Below, piece by piece: positions 10,626 to 23,858 of a DNA stretch of 57,590 nucleotides. The DNA is taken from positions 357,712 to 415,301 of the forward strand of contig NW_014577113.1 in assembly GCF_000485595.1 (NCBI RefSeq). The letters run 5' to 3'. Origin of the DNA: Priapulus caudatus. Lineage: Eukaryota > Priapulida > Priapulimorpha > Priapulimorphida > Priapulidae. How positions within the stretch are numbered: position 1 is the stretch's first letter; each line of letters starts with the position of its first letter. The translations under genes were made by a program, and so were the position numbers. The notes below the pieces were generated by a model. It was not told the DNA's origin, searched no databases, and worked only from the letters and a program-made list of their open reading frames with translations.

Positions 10626-13600
10626 AATATATATATTTTATAAATACCTAGTGTGTGGTCGACGGCCGGTGCCGTGTCGTGCTTCAGCGTTTCACCGGAC
10701 CCGATCAGCCAGTCGAGGTTGGCGCTTTGCCGGTCATTGCGGTACGTGCACGTGTCTAGCTCAAAGTCACAAACACCTGGCGGCACGCACACGTGCAGCT
10801 TGTCAACGTCGTCAACTGCGATGGCGCCGGACGCCGCCGTGCCGACCTCCGCCTCGATGGTGAGGAAGAAACTCGACACGGTCATCATCCTCACCTGTAC
10901 GTGGTGAAAGCATGTATGTACGCAAGGTTACGCATCGTGACGTCACGCACCGTGAGCACGTGGAATGTCAGGTCACGTGTCGTGAGGTCACACGTCGTCA
11001 GCTCATGCAATTTCAGAGACATGTGACGCCACCCATCATGAGCTCACAGGTAGGAAATGCTGTAAGATTACATATCGTGAGGTTTAGTTTTATGTTTTAC
11101 TTTACACGTAAATTTTTGGGTACTACTACAACAATATTACCAATTTACCAATACCAAATGACCATTTTTGGTATTATCCATGGTACTTATTACTGGGTAT
11201 CATGCACTTACTATATATACTTACTGGATACTATCACTTACACGTGAATATATATAAATGTATATATATGAAATTTGTGTCACATACCTGCACAACATGC
11301 CACTCGTTGGCTTGGGACACTGACTGAGAGTGGATAAGATTCTGAGTCGCGGCCTCAGTATAGTAAATGTTCAGCGTGCCGACGTTAGCTCCCGACATCC
11401 AGTACCAGAACTGGAAGCACTGCATGAATGCTGGCAAGCAAAAGAAAAATGGCATTCACAGACTGGTAGACATTACAGTAAATCATTCCATCACATGCCA
11501 TTTAATGGACAAGATACATTGTTGATAATTCTCCACTAAGCGAAACATCTATTGAACAAGGTCATAATAACATGGCTCTTATAGAAATGTGCTGTGCTGT
11601 TTAACATGAGATAGTGAAATAATAATACAATAGTAATAAGAGGTTCTTCATACTTAGTAACTACACTGGCTATGATAATTTAACAGTACTTAAACAAGTC
11701 CCAAAAAACAACCTTGTCTCATGACATTGACAGGTTGCTGGTTTAATTTGCATGTTAGCAGAGTATTCTAAAGTGGAAGAGCTTTTCTAGTGAGTTCGAT
11801 TCGGCTTACTGTGCTTTTACTAGTTATTCTGCACTATAATTAGAGGCGACCAGACAGCAGAGAATTTCACATTATTTTTCCTTCACTTAGACTTTTATCA
11901 CGTCTTTTATTATCAGCAGAGAAGAGACATGATGCAATTCAAACTGGCTAATGGAATGAATGCAACATACCCGAACTGTAAATGGGGCTGTTCACGCGAG
12001 CCTTGCTGCCGGCAGGCTGCTGCTGCTTGGTGGAGACATACAGGTAAGAGCCTTCATGTGTACTGTATGTGACATCACTGGTGGGACCAAAGTCCTTGGC
12101 GCCTGTTGCAGCTGTTAGATGAATCAGAAGTATATTCACGCATCTGTCATCTGTGACACCATGAAACTAGGAACCACCTACTACTACCATGTTGCTGGTG
12201 CTAGAGAAACTGTCTGCATATATATATACATATATATATATATATAATAATATATATAATTATTTATACCATCTGCAAGCTGCCAGTCGAAGTTTCCTGC
12301 TGGATCCTTAGTGAATTCACACCATCCATTCTCAAAGTCGCAGGAGCTGGATTCGGGGCAGGGTCCCTTGTTGAATTTGAAATCATCCAGAGCAATGTCA
12401 GCAGCCACAGTTGACGAGTTTACCACTGCCTCCATGACAATCCTACCGATACATAACAATTGATAAGGAAAGAAAAATGGTGGTGAAAATACTATACTTT
12501 AAATGTAATTTAAAATACACTAGTAGTGTAATTCAAATGCAATCTGGTGGATAAATGTACAGGCCAAAAACGCGATTGAGCAAAACATGCAGCAGTTAAT
12601 TATAATCTAAAGTGGATACTAATAATGCATTCAACCTGCAACGTGAAAATATTGAGAGTGTCATTGCCACATTTATTTGTTGGGGGTTCAGATGTTCAGG
12701 TTTATCAGTTTAACAACAAAAAACAAGTTTAACAAGCAAAATAACGTCTAGGGCGGTGCCATTTGAGTAACGACGGGACAATACGAACCCAAGTACATCA
12801 ACTTGAAACGGGAAAAAAATCTGAGAATTTCGAGGCGCTACCCTCTCCATAGTCACTTACATGTATTTGCCTGTGTGCCGAATGTGCAGCTGCGTATACT
12901 TCCAGTCAGGGATGTCCGTGCCGAACCTGGTCCAGATCTGCGTGTCCTTGCCCGCGCTGTCACGCATATACACGTTGAGTCGGCCCACGTGCGTCCCAAA
13001 CATGTAGTACCAATACTTGAAGCAGACACCATCGGTCGGAAAGTCAGCCAGTGGGCTGACGACCCTTGCCTTGTCACCTGCGCACAGTAAGTGCAAGAGG
13101 CGACGTTACATACTGCATCGACCACTGTATCATAATATCCTGCATGAACACATCAGTTACTGAATGTAGAGTTAGGTAGTCTCCCTAAAGAAGAATGATG
13201 AGTAGGAGAGGGTCGGAGGAAGGAAGAAGAAGAGGAGGAGGAGAAGGAGGAGGCCAAGGAAGAAAAGGACGAGTGATTTAGACATCTTACATAATCTTTC
13301 TATTGCACTACCTATCGTGGTGTAGACCCCATGTGTCGATTCATGTAATGACAGTGTCAGTATAGAGATGGTGATCATCCAAAAACCATTTATTACGGCA
13401 TATTAGGTACAATAGCAGTGTCAGTGAATTGATAACATATATTCGTCTTCTAATACTCACCAGCTTTCTGTCCTCCACCTTTAGCGTAGATGTACCAGCC
13501 AGCAGAACTCTGCATCGTGTGATCATATAATGGACCAGTGCCTTCATCAGAAGTTGCCCCTCTTAGAGACACCCACTGGAACTCGGCTAGATACAAGATA

Positions 13601-16600
13601 AAACACACCCAAAGTAAAGCCTTTTGCAAGGCGTGATAAAGCATTTCTAACTACGTATATATGTTATTGAAAGCTACAGTACATATAGTATAAACGTATA
13701 CCGCCTGAGAAATCACTAGTTACCCGTGTTGTCATGCTGCCACGAACACCAGCCTCCCTGGAAGTCACAGTCAAATGGCGATGGTGGATAGGTAGGTGCG
13801 GGAGTTGGCATATTCGTCGTCGCCGTGGTAACTGCCTCGCAGCTCGTACCGAAAACCATCAAATCGTCAACGGCAATGTCACCATAATAGCCGGTGTCCA
13901 GCGTAGCTAGTAGAAACCATAAAAGCGTGGCGTCAATGGCAAACGGGCAATTTTCTCTAGAGACTTGAATTGCAGTACAATGCCACATGTACGTGTACCT
14001 CGTAATTTATAACACTCCGTTATAATTTACATATACACTCGGTGTAGTTCTTTTATGCAAATGCGTACAATGTGGGCTACATAGATAGAATATTGCTTCA
14101 ATATAATGTCTCAGGAACAAACCTTCTATGATAAGGTACCATTCCGTAGAGGAACTGATGTGTATGTTAGCCTCATTCCAGCTGCTACCCTGTGCTTTGG
14201 ACTTTTGCCAGAGAAGGATTTCAGCTGGATTTGCTGAAAAATAGTTAGGAGCAAAAAGGTACTGACACTGCTCAGATTGCTCATGATTCATTTAACACCA
14301 TAAGTATAACTATAGTTCAGATAAGCCTTCTGAATATTTTACTCTATAATTTTACCCTAAGGAATATCCCCAATAAATGTTACACACATTACAGATGTGA
14401 TGAATATGTAAATAAATGGGTCTTACAAATGGAGCTACAATTATTGTATTTAATGTTTCAATAACATAAATATGAATAATTCGTGAAATATATACTAACG
14501 AGCTCATTTCTGCTTAAGACACACCTGTGTTGAATTGCATCAGGTAGATGTTTAGCTCGCCAATGTTCGCACCATACATGTGGTACCAGAAGTTGAAGCA
14601 CTGACCACCCATTGGTGTTGCCTGGAAAGGCTCACTGTACATTCGAGCTTTCGTTCCACTCGGTAAGCTGGTAGACGTCTCTATGTACATATAGTAGCTG
14701 TGCATGAAAAAACAACACAGCCATTGTGCATAATTACCTTTACACAAATGTAGCCTACAAAATACAACACATCACTTATTGTTTATCTCAAATACGAAAA
14801 TGTTTCATGTTTATGTAACTTGTACATTTGAAACAGCATGAGCATGAGTGCATGATTGCATGAGTACATAAATTAATTATGTATCGATTACAAAACATTT
14901 GTAAATTACATATATCGTATATACTGCCCATATTATAAAGACCCAATGTACAATTGCATAGTTCAAAACGTCTCGACGTGCAATTAATTGACCTATCAAT
15001 GACCAGTCAATCAAGCTTAGCTAGTTTCTATATGGTGCATGCCAAAACGTTACCCAAGCGGCACGTCGTTACAATATATATATTGTTTTTAGAATCGCCT
15101 ATCACAATACTCGCAGCCTGGGTAGAGCTGCTTGTCAATCACTCATCATATTAGAAATACAGCGGTAATTAAAAGGACCCTATGTGACATCGCGTAGTCC
15201 AAGGCGTGGCGACAAGCCATTGAATTTGCAGATGGGACTCACCCGAGTTCCGTTCCCGTCGTGTGATCGTTTGCGGGGCCGGTCGTCGTCGATGGCGTAC
15301 CACCCTTGTTGCGCAGCCATTCAAACTTCTGCGTGCGATCGCTCACCCAGCTGCACATGTTCGACTCAAAGTCGCAGAATCCTGGCGGCCCACACGCATG
15401 GTCCGAGATCTGCATGTCATCGATGGCGATGTCGCCACTGCCGGCCGTACCCACCTCACCTGTGCAGAGCGCACGCGAATGAGACAATTTCGCATTTCGA
15501 AAAGCAAGATGCATTCTGGAAGTGTACTCAACTACCGAGTACGATGCTCAAGTATGGCAATACAGTACACAATTTATTATCCGAAACGTTTTGGAATTCA
15601 GAATTTTTTGGATTTCGGAATGGTAGTACAGTACAGATATGCATACCGTATATCCTGCATCTAGCCAGTACTTAAAACCCAAGTTTTCAAGAGGCCAAGT
15701 GCTGTATCACAGTAACATAATTATTAATGCATATTATGTATGAGTAATGCCAAACACATTGACATTTCTGCAGTGAACCTTGTGCGGCCAAACGCGAGCT
15801 TTGGTGTGCAGACAACCTCCACGAAAAAACGTTCGGCTTTCGGAGCTTTTCGGTTTTCAGAATTTTGGATAATTGATTGTGTACTGTAATTGTTATTTAA
15901 GCGTCAAAGTGAATTCTTTGCTTGCCACAACCAATTCAACAACAGCCAGCCTGCTACCTATGTTATAACAAAGAAGCGAGCGTGTTTGGCGGACGAAATC
16001 TATGTATGACCTGGTTATGAAATAGGATTACTAAGAATGTGTGAATGTCTTACACCAATAGGGGTAGAATTTCACCACGGCACTGACAGCATGTTCCCTC
16101 GATCAGTACGCATAGCAGATCCTCGTAGAAAAAAACAATGACTATGGCAACAAATGCTTGACGTGTCTACTCTCAAACAATAACGTATGTGTTATGTGTC
16201 TACAACTGACAAAGCGAAGCTAATACGCGATTATACCTTCAAACAGGACGTTGTAGGGCTTGCCAATATCTGACAGGGTAACGGTTCCTCTCCACCACAT
16301 ATCACCCATGTTGTCAGACCTGATCCAGGAGGGTCGGATCAGCTGCGCTTTCGGATCAAACTGGTACACGTACAGGGATCCGATGCCAGACCCATACATG
16401 TGGTACCAAAACGTCAGGCACCTACAGATTAATTCAACACCATCAGAATATAAAAAAATTGGATCATTAAAAATAAAAATAAACCTTCATGAAACATTCC
16501 CATAAGTTTTAACTGTTTTCATGCTGTATGATAAGTCATAGATGGTGCGATACAACAGACCAGCAAACAATTGGCTTTCCCCTGATCTAAATTCTCGATA

Positions 16601-19600
16601 AATCACTCTACATATCGGTACAACAGACCAGCAGACAATTGGTCACCACCCCATCATAATTGTCAATAAACCTCTCTACATTTTCACTAAAACTGTCATC
16701 AGTCTTTTGCCTCTTTGCACCACACACCTCTCTGATGTCATGTCGTACAGGGGGCTGATAAGCCCGGCTCTGTCACCGGCCTTCCCCTTAGCCGAGTTCA
16801 TGTAGGCATAGTAACTCGTGTTGGTCTGCGTCGAGTGGTCGAACGACGGGCCGGTGTCTGCGTTTGGCGTCGCGCCGCGCCCTCGTGTCCAGTCGAAGCT
16901 GCTGTTGTATCCATTGACGTGACTCACAAAATGGCAGAAGTCATACTCAAAGTCGCACTCCATTGTCTGGCATGGGCCAGGGTACGTGATTATGTCATCG
17001 ATCGCAATATCGCCTGCACAGTACAACAGATCAGAAACTAGAGGTGGGTGGCTGTGACCACAAGGCTGTGGCAATTTATTATCACCTGTAAAGCAGCTGG
17101 GATCCTTGGTCATGCCCATCAAGATCTTCCGCTACCCGAAAATAACCTTTACATGATACCAATTAAGAATTAAAGCTTTGATAGCTACGAATGGTTTCAT
17201 CATGTGTTTCATTTCATATTATTCTGTGAAGCACCTGGAAAGTTTTTGTTTAATCCTATCAACACAAGTCAACTCTATTGTCTTTGATACGGAATTTTAA
17301 TGGTTAATCACATTTTGTGTGATCATGCATGATACTTAACATACAGAGGGTGCTTTACAACATACGATCATTAGTATATTCATATGATCCATAGCTGCAT
17401 GGTATCTGTGACAATAAACATGCCGAATATGTGACATACCTGCGTAGCTCTGGCCGATGATTCCTTCAAACGTAAGCATGTAGTCATCAGTGGAGTTGAT
17501 GAATTTCTCAGCCAACTTCCACTCATCTCCCTGAGCTGAGTTCCTAGGTATGATAAGCACATGTGCATCATATATCACTCTACACTGGATAGTGAAATAG
17601 TGGCATGCATGACCGCCGTGCACACTGTTACTCTTACATGGTACCATATCACACGTTCATTATACCTATATGTATTACACCTAACACTACCGCATCTGGT
17701 TGCATAACTCGCTTTTATTCTGATAGCAGATGGCTCGAACAAGTATGAAAACGAGATGGCTGATGCCGCATTGATTCGTGTGGACACCTCTTACCTCATC
17801 CAGATGGTGCTGCGTAACCTGCTCGTAAACATGATCAGATTAAGGGTGCCGACGTCAGCGCCGTACATGTGGTACCACCAGCTGAAGCACAAGCCGCTGG
17901 CGTTTGTGGCTTTCTGCACACCGCTGTCCAGCCAGGCACGGTCACCGGGACTTCGTGAGGTTGCCTCCGTGTACAGATAGTAACCTGCCAGCAAGAATGT
18001 GTGCAACAAACCTATCAATTTACACTCATTCAGTTAATTACATTGTTTAGATATTGGCTCAGCGCACTACACAGTAATATCCCATGATACGTAATGGATT
18101 TGTGAAAACCGTTCGTAATGATAAAATCCATAATGTGAATGACGTTTTGCCAGTGAAAAAAATACAATGTTGACTAATGTATTATATAACTAGAAAGCGC
18201 AGTTGTCGCCAACTACATGTATCCCCCGTGTTCTCCCCAAGATGTGTAAGTATACAAAGTTTGGTCGCGCTAGGTCAATTAGGGGCCGAGTTATAGAGCG
18301 GAAGGGAAATATGATGAAGGTCAAGGTCAAGGTCAATGTCAAATAAAGGTTGCAGTGACCTGGTTTCAGTACGCAACACACCTTCTCCCCAAGATGTGTA
18401 AGTATACCAAGTTTGGTCGCGCTAGGTCAATTAGGGGCCCGAGTTATAGAGTGGAAAGGAAATATGATGAAGGTCAAGGTCAAGGTCAATGCCAAATAAA
18501 GGTTGCAGTGCCCTTGTTTTGGTACGCGAGCCGACACACCATCTCCCCAAGATGTGTAAGTATACCAAGTTTGGTCGCGCTAGGTCAATTAGGGGCCGAG
18601 TTATAGAGCGGAAGGGAAATATGATGAAGGTCAAGGTCAAGGTCAATGTCAAATAAAGGTTGCAGNNNNNNNNNNGGTCACAGTGACCTGGTTTTGGTAC
18701 TCTGCACACCTTCTCCCCAAGATGTGTAAGTATACCAAGTTTGGTCGCGCTAGGTCAATTAGGGGCCGAGTTATAGAGAGGAAGGGAAATATGATCAAAG
18801 TCAAAGTAAAGGTCAAATAAAGGTCACAGTGACCTGGTTTTGGTACTCTGCACACCTTCTCCCCAAGATGTGTAAGTATACCAAGTTTGGTCGCGCTAGG
18901 TCAATTAGGGGCCCGAGTTATAGAGTGGAAAGGAAATATGATCAAGGTCAAGGTAAAAGTCAAATAAAGGTCGCAGTGACCTGGTTTTGGTACTCTGCAC
19001 ACCTTCTCCCCAAGATGTGTAAGTATACCAAATTTGGTCACGCTAGGTCAATTAGGGGTCGAGTTATAGAGCGGAAGGGAAATTCTCTGCGGCAGACCGA
19101 GCAGCGGCGGCGGCGGCTGAGGAGACATGAAACCATAGTATCCCCGCCGACTTCGTCGCGGGGGATACAATTAGATGCATTCCTACAGAAAATTTCCCAG
19201 CTAAAAGATGTACTAGAAAAACAAATATGAATGCAAGTAAACATTTTTAAATTCACATATTGATTATATATTGCCAATCAACGTGTATATTATCATGATA
19301 ATAATGGGAGAGAAATTAAGGAAGATCTGAATCAGAATAACAGAGAGAAGCACCATTTGCACCATTTTCTGGCTCACTTTCGTTCTCACCATCATTGTCT
19401 GGTTTGGATGTTACGCCTATTATCTATCACGTGACAAGAGCCGTCCCCTGGCAACAAATTTCGTGAATATTTTCCCTACCGGATCCCGTGGTGTGGTCAC
19501 CACTAGGGCCTGTTCCAGAGCTCATCGTCGATCCCTTCTGCCTTGTCCAGTCATAGTCATCTGTATTGTCATCAACCCATCCACATTTGTTCATCTGGAT

Positions 19601-22600
19601 AGAAATGTAATTATGTTAATAACACGGGATATGTATTTAATTCACAGTGATACAGTGACTTATATATCAAATTAGCCAACTGCTATAACGGTAATAACAT
19701 TTTAAGTGACGAAAAATTGTCAGACGCATACCTAGGATCATTTGATATTACCAAATAATAACTGGTGCGTGCGTGCGTGCTTGGGAATTAATAAATGATA
19801 CCTTACCGTAAAATCACATTCCATGCTAACTATGTCAGCGTTGCACTTGATAAATTCAATGTCATCCACAGCAATGTCATCGACAAGAGCAATCATCTGA
19901 TCTCTGGGAATCTAAGAATCAAATTTTGTTCTTCTGTAGTCTATTCCCCAAATGAAAATTCCAGTAACAATAATGTTAGTATTTGCCTTTCCCAGGAACC
20001 AGTTATAATCTTATCGCAATTTCTGCATTTAAGAATATATAGAGAATAAATATAGAATGCAATTAAGAGGGCATCTTGAAATACTACTCCAGACAAGCAT
20101 GTGAAAAGGAGTACGTACTTCAAGAGCAATATCAACATCAAATAGAAATATGATCATGATGATAGGCTCAAAACACGCCGCACTATCTCCCACACAGACG
20201 AGTGTCACACACACAGTCTACTGCTTACCTCTGATTCAAACTGCATGCGGAAACCTTTCATCTGCCTGCCAAGCGACACTGTGGCAGGATTCCACTGATT
20301 ACCCTTGTCGCCCTTAACAGTCCACAGCTCCTTGTTTTGGTTGCCGGTACCATCTGCGTCTAACACCAGACTGAGCTGGCCTGCAAATAATACACATACT
20401 GTGCACACTGCCGTGCCATACTGCTGAAAAGAGATTATTATAATAATCGAGAGATAATTAATTAATAACTAATAATAATTACACTTTACACCATCTTTTC
20501 TGCAGGATCATCAATCAGTCAACTGCTGTAACTATTATTTTGTGATTGCTGGAGCTATAGAGTACCGAAGTGTGACGTCACGTTGGCAAGACAACGTACG
20601 GGCTGGTTCTACACAAGCCACTGGCTCCATAGTGTAGCCATAGGGTCAACTGTTGTGCGTACGTAAAACACGAGTGTGTGCGCTGCAGACAGCGGTAAAG
20701 CATCGGTAGCAAGTCGTTCTTACAATATTGAATGAATGGGAAAAAAAAATTTGAAAAAAAAATTTTTTTTGGTTAAATTTTTTTTTTGTTAAATTTTTTT
20801 TTTTTCTCGTTGCTTTTCACTTCCATCCTTTGGAAATCTATAAAAACTGCAATAATGACTCTCAGAATGCTGGTTACAATCGGGTACAAAACACGACACG
20901 CAGTTAATGTTACCAGAGCATATGATTGTGTAGAACCAGTGGGCTCGTTGTCATGCCACCGTGACGTCATCACTTCGGTACTCTATAGAGTACCGAAGTG
21001 TGACGTCACGTTGGCAAGACAACGTACGGGCTGGTTCTACACAAGCCACTGGCTCCATGGTGTAGCCATAGGGTCAACTGTTGTGCGTACGTAAAACACG
21101 AGTGTGTGCGCTGCAGACAGCGGTAAAGCATCGGTAGCAAGTCGTTCTTACAATATTGAATGAATGGGGAAAAAAATATTTGAAAAAAAAAAATTTTTTT
21201 GGTTACATTTTTTTTTTGTTACATTTTTTTTTTTTCTCGTTGCTTTTCACTTCCATCCTTTGGAAATCTATAAAAACTGCAATAATGACTCTCAGAATGC
21301 TGGTTACAATCGGGTACAAAACACGACACGCAGTTAATGTTACCAGAGCATATGATTGTGTAGAACCAGTGGGCTCGTTGTCATGCCACCGTGACGTCAT
21401 CACTTCGGTACTCTATAGTGTCTATAAGAACATTTTCCTATTTGCATATAACTATACGCACTGATAGTTTCAAAGCAGGGCACACACGGGTGATGTTTAC
21501 GATAGCACTGGTCGTACAAAAATTATCTGTGTGTCCCTGGATTAAGCACTGTGAGAGTAAAGATGTGTTGAAGAAGCTCACCCTGGTCCGATCCCGACAT
21601 GTGGTACCAGAACTTCATCGAACACATGTATGACGTCTCGCTGAGCAAGGGGCTTTGATAGATGGCCGTGCTGAAGAACTCACCAGTGGCTCCATCGACA
21701 AACACATACCAGCCAGAACTGTTGCCTGTACGCACCAAATAGATACAAATCACATTTAAATTTTCCATGAAATAGCATTACACCATAACACAGGCAGATG
21801 TGTAGGGTAATTCTGTACACAGAAGCATAGCAATCCAGTCACCGTATATATCATATTTAAGGTCATAAATGCACCTTAATTAAAGTGATTATACCTAAAG
21901 TACTTATATTAGTATTTGATAAACATACCATAAGTGTGATCTACAGGTGGCCCAGCAAAGTGACTTGGCTGTGAACCAGAATGTCTGTCCCACTGATATT
22001 GACCAGTACTTTTGTCTCCCCATCCACATTCTCCTGCAGGCAGAAAAATTTGCATCAATTCACTTCAAAAAAATCCTCGCATTGGCAATAAAATGCATTC
22101 AAATCATTGAAGTCTAAAATTAATTCTGTGAATTTTAGTAAGTCATAAACCCAGCCATATTTCGTTCTATATTCCTTTGCAACAAAACCTGTATATTGGT
22201 GACAAAGTTTCCACTACATTCATGAAAGCTTAATTAAAGAAAAACAATAAAAAGACACATATAACAGTAATTGTACACACATATAACAGTATTTATAGGT
22301 AGAAAGTATTTCAACACCATACTTTTAAACTCTTTTTTTTAATAACTAATGCTATATCGCTAGTAAAATTATACATATATAATATATACCATCTTCAATC
22401 AAGACTACTAGTTTTATCTTCACGAGAATAGACGCCGTATGAGGACAGACAGCACACCTACCATGTTCAAACGTGCAAGCTCCACAGATGGCCTCGTCTG
22501 CTCCATTGGCGCACTGCGAGAGCCAATCGCAGACCTGCGTGTCGGGGATGCAGACGCCGTCGCCGCACGAGTACTCGCCCGCCGCGCACGGGTTCTGTGT

Positions 22601-23825
22601 GGTCGCCGGCGTTCCCGGGGCCGGCGTGGCGACGGTCGTAAAGCTGCCGCCTCCCTGCTGCGTGCATCCCGTCGTGAAGCTGAGGTCGTCGATGGCCATG
22701 TCACTCACCCACGAGCTTCCCACAGTTCCCTCAATCACAACCTGCATACAGACGTTCTTACCGTGTTAACACGCATGCTTCAGATCATGCATGTGTGTCC
22801 AAGTCTCTATCCGCACTTCCCTTTAAGATCTTGCAATATACAGGAGTGCATTAATAGCAACATATTTAACACACTAACTGTGACTAATAGGTTTATCATG
22901 ATCATTATATATTATTATTTTCATTATTATTATTGTCATTATTACTATTATTATTTCCAAAGTGGATCACGGCATTAGCCGGTGGCTTCTGGGTTGGTCG
23001 TGTCCCAACCTGGGACATATAGGGATTCAATCCAGAATTTTTCGCAGGATGTGTGCTGTTCCAAGTAGTGCGATTTTCTGCGCTTCTTAACATAATTAAC
23101 ATAATTATTACTAATATTATTATTATTATATAGAAGAGTGCCCCTGCCTGGAATGGTTCGCTGGCGGTGAGTGGTATTTCAGCTCTCTCCCAGTAGTTCC
23201 CACGCTGTCCTTTGTGCTGCCACAGCTGGTTGAGATAACCAGATGCCGTGCGCATGTACACTGTCATGTTGCCCATCGTGAAACCATACATGTGATAGTA
23301 GAACCTGTCGTGCGTAGACATGCACCTCATTCAGAGCAGAAAGACTGATAGCACTCAAAGCACAAAAACTCATAACTGCTTTTCGTTTGCACCTCCACAG
23401 CTGGGCTCGTTATAGTTTAAAAATTTTATGGAGGTTTTATGCAAATAAGTGAGAAATCAAAATATACAATTGACGGTTACACCAGAGTTCACCCCCAGGG
23501 GAATTTTAGAAGGTATGTCATTTATGGACAAATTTGGGAGGGTCCGGGAATGTACTAATTGGAGCCAATTGCACATGTCAAATGCAGCCCCGATGCACAG
23601 GTAAACTCAATCAACTAAGTCATATACATAGTATGTATACAGGCTGTGAAAACATAGCATGGCTGTGTTGTCATTGTCAAAAGTAAATACAGCTAAAAAT
23701 TAAGGCATGTCAATTAGGCAATTAAGGCATTTCGGATGGTTTATGGAATATGTTGCAAATTAGCTTCAGTTTTGAAGACATCTGAGACCCGACATGCGTT
23801 ATATGCTTGGGAAGATCCCTGAAAC

Positions 23826-23858
<33 letters not shown>

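Larger units (their letters stand above)
18190..19175 (-). mobile_element. Helitron-like non-autonomous element 1
   Basis: On the minus strand the 3' end shows the hairpin AGTTGGCGACAACT, a short spacer and terminal CTAG (a CTRR end) followed by host T. The 5' end begins TC after a host A, with an inverted GTATCCCC/GGGGATAC pair close behind. The interior is about six tandem units of roughly 155 bp rich in GGTCAAGGTCAAGG. There is no Rep/helicase frame. A related copy is at 46120-47149. It lies in the intron between exons 44 and 45. Confidence 0.75.

Noticed and set aside
18355-19230. Repeated frames with WFWYSAHLLPKMCKY
   Set aside because: They come from the 155-bp tandem units of the Helitron-like element; the repetition explains the open frame.
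22439-22978. 179-codon plus-strand frame, and similar frames at 43234-43750 and 24370-24705
   Set aside because: They lie opposite or out of frame with GC-rich exons 39, 9 and 37. The in-frame readings have MAM and LDLa motifs with matching splice sites; these do not.
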